Shown here in pieces: positions 29,101 to 33,251 of a DNA stretch of 33,251 nt (positions within the stretch are counted from its first letter, which is position 1; each line of letters begins with the position of its first letter). The stretch is taken from positions 1-33,251 of the IMG/VR virus record IMGVR_UViG_3300033388_001380, one strand, 5' to 3'. The notes beneath the pieces are model-generated. The model was given only the letters and a program-made list of their open reading frames with translations. It did not search any database and was not told where the DNA came from. Both the position numbers and the translations under genes were made by a program. This DNA is from a virus.

Positions 29101-31071
29101 ATGTCTAAAAGAATAACAGTACAAGACGGCAACTTAGAATTTGACATTGTTACAGGTGCAATATCGTTTCCGTCTGAAACTCGCGATTTAGATTTTGTAG
29201 GTGAATCTGGTACTATTGCAACATTCCATGATGTAATAATTACAACAGATGCAGCTACACTACAAATTACTGAAGCTGGAACCTGGGATACAATAACACG
29301 CACTGGTGGTGCGTCTGATTTTCTCGCTGAAGGATTCTACTCTGGACAAGTAATTACTATTGGTGGTTCAGGAACTACTAATGATGGCGTATATGAAATT
29401 GCTAACGATGGTGTTACCGCACTAGTAATTACTGTAGAATGGTTCTATGATCTTGTTGATGAAGGACCAAGTGGATCGTTAACATTGACAGGTAGCGATA
29501 AGTATTTTGAACTTAGCGAGGACTCAAAATTAAAACTTACGAGTTGGGAAGACCCAACACTTTATGGTACATTTGAAACGACAGGAGGTGGTCATCTTCA
29601 AATAAGAATGTCAGATCCTGACCCACTCGGTGGCAGCATATTTGCATACGGTGGTGGACACATAGGTGTTCTCGATAATCTTAATACTGTTTCAAATCCT
29701 CCAGCAGATACAGACGTAGCCGAATCCACAGTAGGAGGCTGGTCAGAAGCGGCCAACATGGACATGTTAGTCAGTAACTTTGTTCCTGGTTCTGCTCTCG
29801 GTGGATGGATTGTTGATCCACCTGATCTAGTTTATCGCCGCATATTTGAAGGTGATTATACAACAGGCATGCACCTATACTGGCCTACTACAAATGCAAT
29901 TGCATTATCTACGGATGTTGCAGGTGTATACTCACCACTTGGTTCTGTATACTTAGCAGAGAAAACAACCCCAGGAGCAGACACAGCAACGCGCGGCCAA
30001 CTTTGGGTTCGTAATGATAACCCACAAACATTAATGTTTACTGATGGTGATAGCACAGACTTTACTGTTGCTGGCGCATTATCAGGTGCGGTCAGTGCAA
30101 CAGGAACTCCACTCAATAATGAAATAGCAGTATTTGTAGACGGCATCAATAATGAAATAGCAGTATTTGTAGACGGCACAACAATTGACAGTGATTCTAC
30201 GTTTACATGGGATGGTTCAACACTAGCATCCACAGGCACAATAGCACTAGCTGGTGGTAGTGTAAGCGCAGCCGCATACAGCTTCGCTAGTGACAGCAAC
30301 ACGGGCGTCTACAGTGATGGGGCTGGTCTTGTTGGCATCACGGCTGATAGTCAGTTTGCTATAAAGTGGGTAGAAACTGGTGGACAGATAGCATATGACG
30401 TTCATACCGCAGGTGGCGCGAGTGCAAACGCTAATCAGTCGCAGGGTGACACCCCTATCGAACGCTCATACACTATCTTCACGGTTGTAGCCACCGAAGG
30501 TGACGCAGTAACGTTACCAGCAGTATTCGCCCTAGGCAGAGTAGTCCACTTTAAAAACGATCATGCTACGAACGGTATGCAAATATTCCCCGCGTTAGGC
30601 GACACGATTACGGGTGAGGCTGTGAATGTTCCAATAACATTAGCTGCTGATTCATGGATAACATTCATCGGTACTTCAGCCAACTCGGTTTGGGGCACAC
30701 TTTCTAGAGGCATCGGCGTGCCTATTCTGCGGAACGCAACAGTACAAACAACAACAGCAGCGGTTGAAGAAATTATTAGTGTTGCAATAGCATCGGGTGA
30801 TGCACAAGGCTTTGAAATCCATTGCGTGGGAACAGAAGATGCTACAGGCGATACAGTATTTGAAAGAATATTCGGTGCAATACGTAATCAAGGCGGCACA
30901 ACAGCACTAGTCGGCAGTACGATTATTGATCGTACAGACGATGCAGGTGCAACTACCTGGGTAATATCAGTAGAAGCAGATGATGCAGGTGATGCACTAA
31001 CAGTTGATGTAACTGGCGAAGGCTCACACACAATTGATTGGAAAGTTAGAGTAGAAATGCTACTAGCATAA
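29101..31071 (+). CDS. Fibre-like virion structural protein
   Basis: 656 residues, low in Cys/Trp, rich in Gly, Thr, Asp and predicted all-beta. Recognisable parts: an N-terminal repeat-like beta domain (FYSGQVITIGGSGTTNDGVY, about 78-97), the tail-fibre-type motif TRGQLWVRNDNPQTLMFTDG (about 298-317), a PLNNEIAVFVDG unit that is tandemly duplicated (about 338-360) leading into IDSDSTFTWDGSTLASTG, and a C-terminal beta domain (about 530-656). Probably a tail fibre or head fibre used in host contact. No transmembrane or chaperone domain seen. Next gene starts 12 bases behind it. Confidence 0.7.
   Translation: MSKRITVQDGNLEFDIVTGAISFPSETRDLDFVGESGTIATFHDVIITTDAATLQITEAGTWDTITRTGGASDFLAEGFYSGQVITIGGSGTTNDGVYEIANDGVTALVITVEWFYDLVDEGPSGSLTLTGSDKYFELSEDSKLKLTSWEDPTLYGTFETTGGGHLQIRMSDPDPLGGSIFAYGGGHIGVLDNLNTVSNPPADTDVAESTVGGWSEAANMDMLVSNFVPGSALGGWIVDPPDLVYRRIFEGDYTTGMHLYWPTTNAIALSTDVAGVYSPLGSVYLAEKTTPGADTATRGQLWVRNDNPQTLMFTDGDSTDFTVAGALSGAVSATGTPLNNEIAVFVDGINNEIAVFVDGTTIDSDSTFTWDGSTLASTGTIALAGGSVSAAAYSFASDSNTGVYSDGAGLVGITADSQFAIKWVETGGQIAYDVHTAGGASANANQSQGDTPIERSYTIFTVVATEGDAVTLPAVFALGRVVHFKNDHATNGMQIFPALGDTITGEAVNVPITLAADSWITFIGTSANSVWGTLSRGIGVPILRNATVQTTTAAVEEIISVAIASGDAQGFEIHCVGTEDATGDTVFERIFGAIRNQGGTTALVGSTIIDRTDDAGATTWVISVEADDAGDALTVDVTGEGSHTIDWKVRVEMLLA
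30115..30180 (+). repeat. 33-bp tandem duplication in the fibre gene
   Basis: Two adjacent 33-bp copies (30115-30147 and 30148-30180) that differ only in the last two bases, encoding NNEIAVFVDG(I/T) twice. In-frame and nearly identical, so recent. Confidence 0.9.
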
Positions 31072-31083
31072 CGGAGAAAGAGA

Positions 31084-33251
31084 TTGACTATAGATTTTAA
31101 TGCAAGAACAGGCATCATTACTGCAACTAGTTTTAGTGGTTTAGTAACAGGTAACGCTGATACTGCAACCGCACTAGATACTGGTCGTACTATTGGTATG
31201 ACAGGTGATGTTGTTTGGACTAGTGCATCTTTTGATGGCACAGGTAATGTTACAGGTACATCGGTAATACAATCTGACTCTGTAGATATGGATATGATTG
31301 TTGACATTGCAACAGACACTTTCTTAGGTCGTGTTACAGCAGCAACAGGTACAGTCGAAGTACTAACAAATGCACAAGCAAAGACAGCACTTGATCTAAC
31401 AGGTACAAACTCAGGCGATCAAACTATTACACTAACTGGTGATGTAGGTGGTACTGGTACTGGATCATTTGCAGCTACAATTGCTGCCGATGCAGTAACG
31501 ATGGACAAGATTGTTGACATTGCAACTGATACATTCTTAGGTAGAGTAACAGCAGCAACAGGTACAGTCGAAGTACTAACAAATGCACAAGCAAAGACAG
31601 CACTTGATCTAACAGGTACAAACTCAGGCGATCAGACAAGTATTGTTGGTATTACAGGCACGAAAGCACAGTTTGATACAACAGTTACAGATGGAAATAT
31701 TCTCTACGTAGGTGATGTAACATCTAACGCAACGCACACAGGACAAGTAACTGGCGCAACTGCATTAGCACTAGATGTTACAGCAGTTACAGCACAACCA
31801 GCAAGCGGAGTAATCGTTGGTACTGATACAATCATAATCAATGATGGTGGTGTATTATCTGAGGCTACAATGGATCAGGTAAAAACGTTTGCAGGAGGCG
31901 GCTCTGGTACAGTAACAGCATCTGGCTCACCACTCAATAACGAAGTTGCTGTATTTGCTACAGCCACAGACATCAACAGCGATTCTACGTTTACGTGGGA
32001 TGGCACAACGATGTTTGCTACGAATGTAACTGGCACGAACATTGGCGGTATTACATCAGGGAGCTTAGTAGATAAGGCAGCAGGAGAAACAATCACTGGC
32101 GTATGGCGACACGAAGTTGATGATGCTGCAACAGCAGCACTTGTAACTGTATTAGAAATTAGTGCAACTAGTACTGGCACACCAGCAGTAGGATTTGGTC
32201 CTTCAATAGATTTCTATGCAGAAGTAACAGCAGGATCTCCAGGTGGTCAAGAACTTGCAGGTAAGATTGCTGTAGAAATGACTGACTTAACAGTAGACAC
32301 AGAATATTCTGAAATTGTATTTTACACGATGGATGTTGGCGGCGCTGCAGAACAGCGACTTGCTATTGGTGGAACCCCAGGCGGCGCAACAATATTAACT
32401 GGTAGTAATGCTGTATCACTATTCGCTGGTGCAAATGAAGTAATATCAGGAGGTGCCCAAACAGAACTTTTTTACTCTGGAACTAAACGATTCGGAACAG
32501 CAGTTGGAGGCGACGTTCAGGTGTTCTCCGATGGAAATACTAGTACTGAAGGTAGAGCAATAAATTATTCTTATCAGAATGGAACGTCAGCAGCCGAATT
32601 AGGATTTCGTGCTACAGCTAGATTCGATATTCACAATAATATTAATGCTGGTGGAATACTAATCACAGCAGACGATACAGGTGACACAGCACGAACTATT
32701 CTAGATGGCGACCCAGATGCAGCTACAATATTGCGTGGCGACACGAACTTAGAATTACAGGTTGAAGCTGGTGAAACAGCATTATTAGCAAACGCAAGCG
32801 GCACAACACAACTATACTACAACAATATAAAAAGATTCGACGTAAGTTCGGCGGGCGCAATGACTCTATTCAGTGACACTAATACTGATACAGAAGTTCG
32901 CGTACTTAACTTTGATCGACAAGACGGTACGCAACGTGCAGCAGTAGGTTATACAGCAGCAGGCGCAGTATTTTATATTAGAAACCAAATACATGGAGCA
33001 GCAGTTTCTATTACGGCTGAAGACGTAGGCGGTGCAACTCGTCCATTACTTTATGGTGATCCAGATGCAGCAACATCTATCACTGGCGACACTGATATTC
33101 AACTATGGAACTCTGCAGGTGTTGATTTAGTAGTTAAAGGCTTCGACGGAGCGCGCACAGGGATATATCACAATGGTACTGAGAAGATTCGCACTGTATT
33201 ACATACAGCAGCAGATCAAATCTCTGGTGCAGAAATGGTTGATGCGGAAGG
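31084..33251 (+). CDS. Long fibre-like protein, partial (runs off the window)
   Basis: At least 722 codons without a stop to the window end. The start is TTG at 31084, with GGAG (31073-31076) seven bases before it; the first ATG in frame (31198) lies well inside the conserved part. The product begins TIDFNARTGIITATSFSGLV and is Gly/Thr/Ala-rich and beta-predicted. It contains a 71-residue duplicated unit (VTAATGTVEVLTNAQAKTAL, then DLTGTNSGDQT), and SPLNNEVAVF...INSDSTFTWDGTTM, a module shared with the 29101 protein. Likely a tail fibre or its partner; the C-terminus, which would carry receptor or autochaperone domains, is not in the window. Confidence 0.75.
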   Translation, partial: MTIDFNARTGIITATSFSGLVTGNADTATALDTGRTIGMTGDVVWTSASFDGTGNVTGTSVIQSDSVDMDMIVDIATDTFLGRVTAATGTVEVLTNAQAKTALDLTGTNSGDQTITLTGDVGGTGTGSFAATIAADAVTMDKIVDIATDTFLGRVTAATGTVEVLTNAQAKTALDLTGTNSGDQTSIVGITGTKAQFDTTVTDGNILYVGDVTSNATHTGQVTGATALALDVTAVTAQPASGVIVGTDTIIINDGGVLSEATMDQVKTFAGGGSGTVTASGSPLNNEVAVFATATDINSDSTFTWDGTTMFATNVTGTNIGGITSGSLVDKAAGETITGVWRHEVDDAATAALVTVLEISATSTGTPAVGFGPSIDFYAEVTAGSPGGQELAGKIAVEMTDLTVDTEYSEIVFYTMDVGGAAEQRLAIGGTPGGATILTGSNAVSLFAGANEVISGGAQTELFYSGTKRFGTAVGGDVQVFSDGNTSTEGRAINYSYQNGTSAAELGFRATARFDIHNNINAGGILITADDTGDTARTILDGDPDAATILRGDTNLELQVEAGETALLANASGTTQLYYNNIKRFDVSSAGAMTLFSDTNTDTEVRVLNFDRQDGTQRAAVGYTAAGAVFYIRNQIHGAAVSITAEDVGGATRPLLYGDPDAATSITGDTDIQLWNSAGVDLVVKGFDGARTGIYHNGTEKIRTVLHTAADQISGAEMVDAE
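31336..31421 (+). repeat. 86-bp direct repeat, copy 1
   Basis: Identical over 86 bp to 31549-31634, at a spacing of 213 bp (71 codons). Upstream 48 bp (31288-31335) is a diverged part of the same unit. Confidence 0.9.
31549..31634 (+). repeat. 86-bp direct repeat, copy 2
   Basis: Second copy of the repeat at 31336-31421, in the same reading frame. Perfect identity in only part of the unit suggests gene conversion or recent recombination. Confidence 0.9.

Noticed and set aside
31336-31634. CRISPR-like or regulatory repeats
   Set aside because: The repeats are in frame inside a fibre gene, only two copies, 213 bp apart, so they are coding repeats.

Overview
This window is part of the genome of a T4-like myovirus (contractile-tailed phage), probably from a marine or other aquatic bacterium. 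The case rests on a set of recognisable T4-type genes in T4-type combinations: prohead core protein, protease gp21, scaffold gp22 and capsid gp23 behind portal gp20; gp46/gp47 recombination nuclease; a gp55-like late sigma factor; gp5, gp53 and a gp48-like protein of the baseplate; a tape measure; and long fibre-like proteins. The host is uncertain. A full-length PurF that reads like the enterobacterial/gammaproteobacterial enzyme, and E. coli-like promoters (TTGACA-17/18-TATAAT type), point weakly to a proteobacterium.

Layout. (1) 1-5740, + strand: about 24 very small genes, mostly joined by ATGA or TAATG stop-start overlaps. They include seven tiny membrane proteins, three Cys-motif proteins, a HAD-like protein, a degenerate P-loop protein and a family of four related small proteins. 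A sigma70-type promoter at 4614-4642 opens the last part. (2) 10987-5737, - strand: baseplate operon (gp48-like, gp53, an 858-residue hub protein, gp5 without lysozyme). (3) 11136-17479, + strand: gp55-like sigma factor, gp47, gp46, a small beta-domain protein, PurF, a small unknown and a PD-(D/E)XK nuclease. (4) 17480-17969: a gene-free, highly structured stretch with its own strong promoter and a hairpin terminator, proposed here as a non-coding RNA. (5) 20194-17970, - strand: gp26-type tail/baseplate protein with a predicted programmed -1 frameshift into a 77-codon extension, then three small genes. (6) 20289-28842, + strand: tape measure, portal, small genes, prohead core, gp21, gp22, gp23, closed by a strong terminator. 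(7) 28926-end: two fibre-like structural genes; the second starts at TTG and runs off the window.

Regulation. An octamer GATAAATA, matching the T4-type late promoter (TATAAATA / NATAAATA), occurs in front of the gp48-like gene, the sigma factor gene, gp26, the tape measure, the portal, the 24643 gene and the fibre block. gp55 would direct these, with gp46/47 recombination likely coupled to late transcription as in T4. Sigma70-type promoters precede the sigma factor operon, the small-gene block and the candidate RNA, consistent with early transcription by host polymerase.

Most noteworthy: the U UUU UUA slippery heptamer at the exact end of the gp26 gene with an open -1 frame, next to the tape measure (as in lambda G/GT and P2 E/E'); the candidate RNA at 17.5-17.97 kb; the mirror-image late promoter region between gp26 and the tape measure; and PurF inside the recombination operon.
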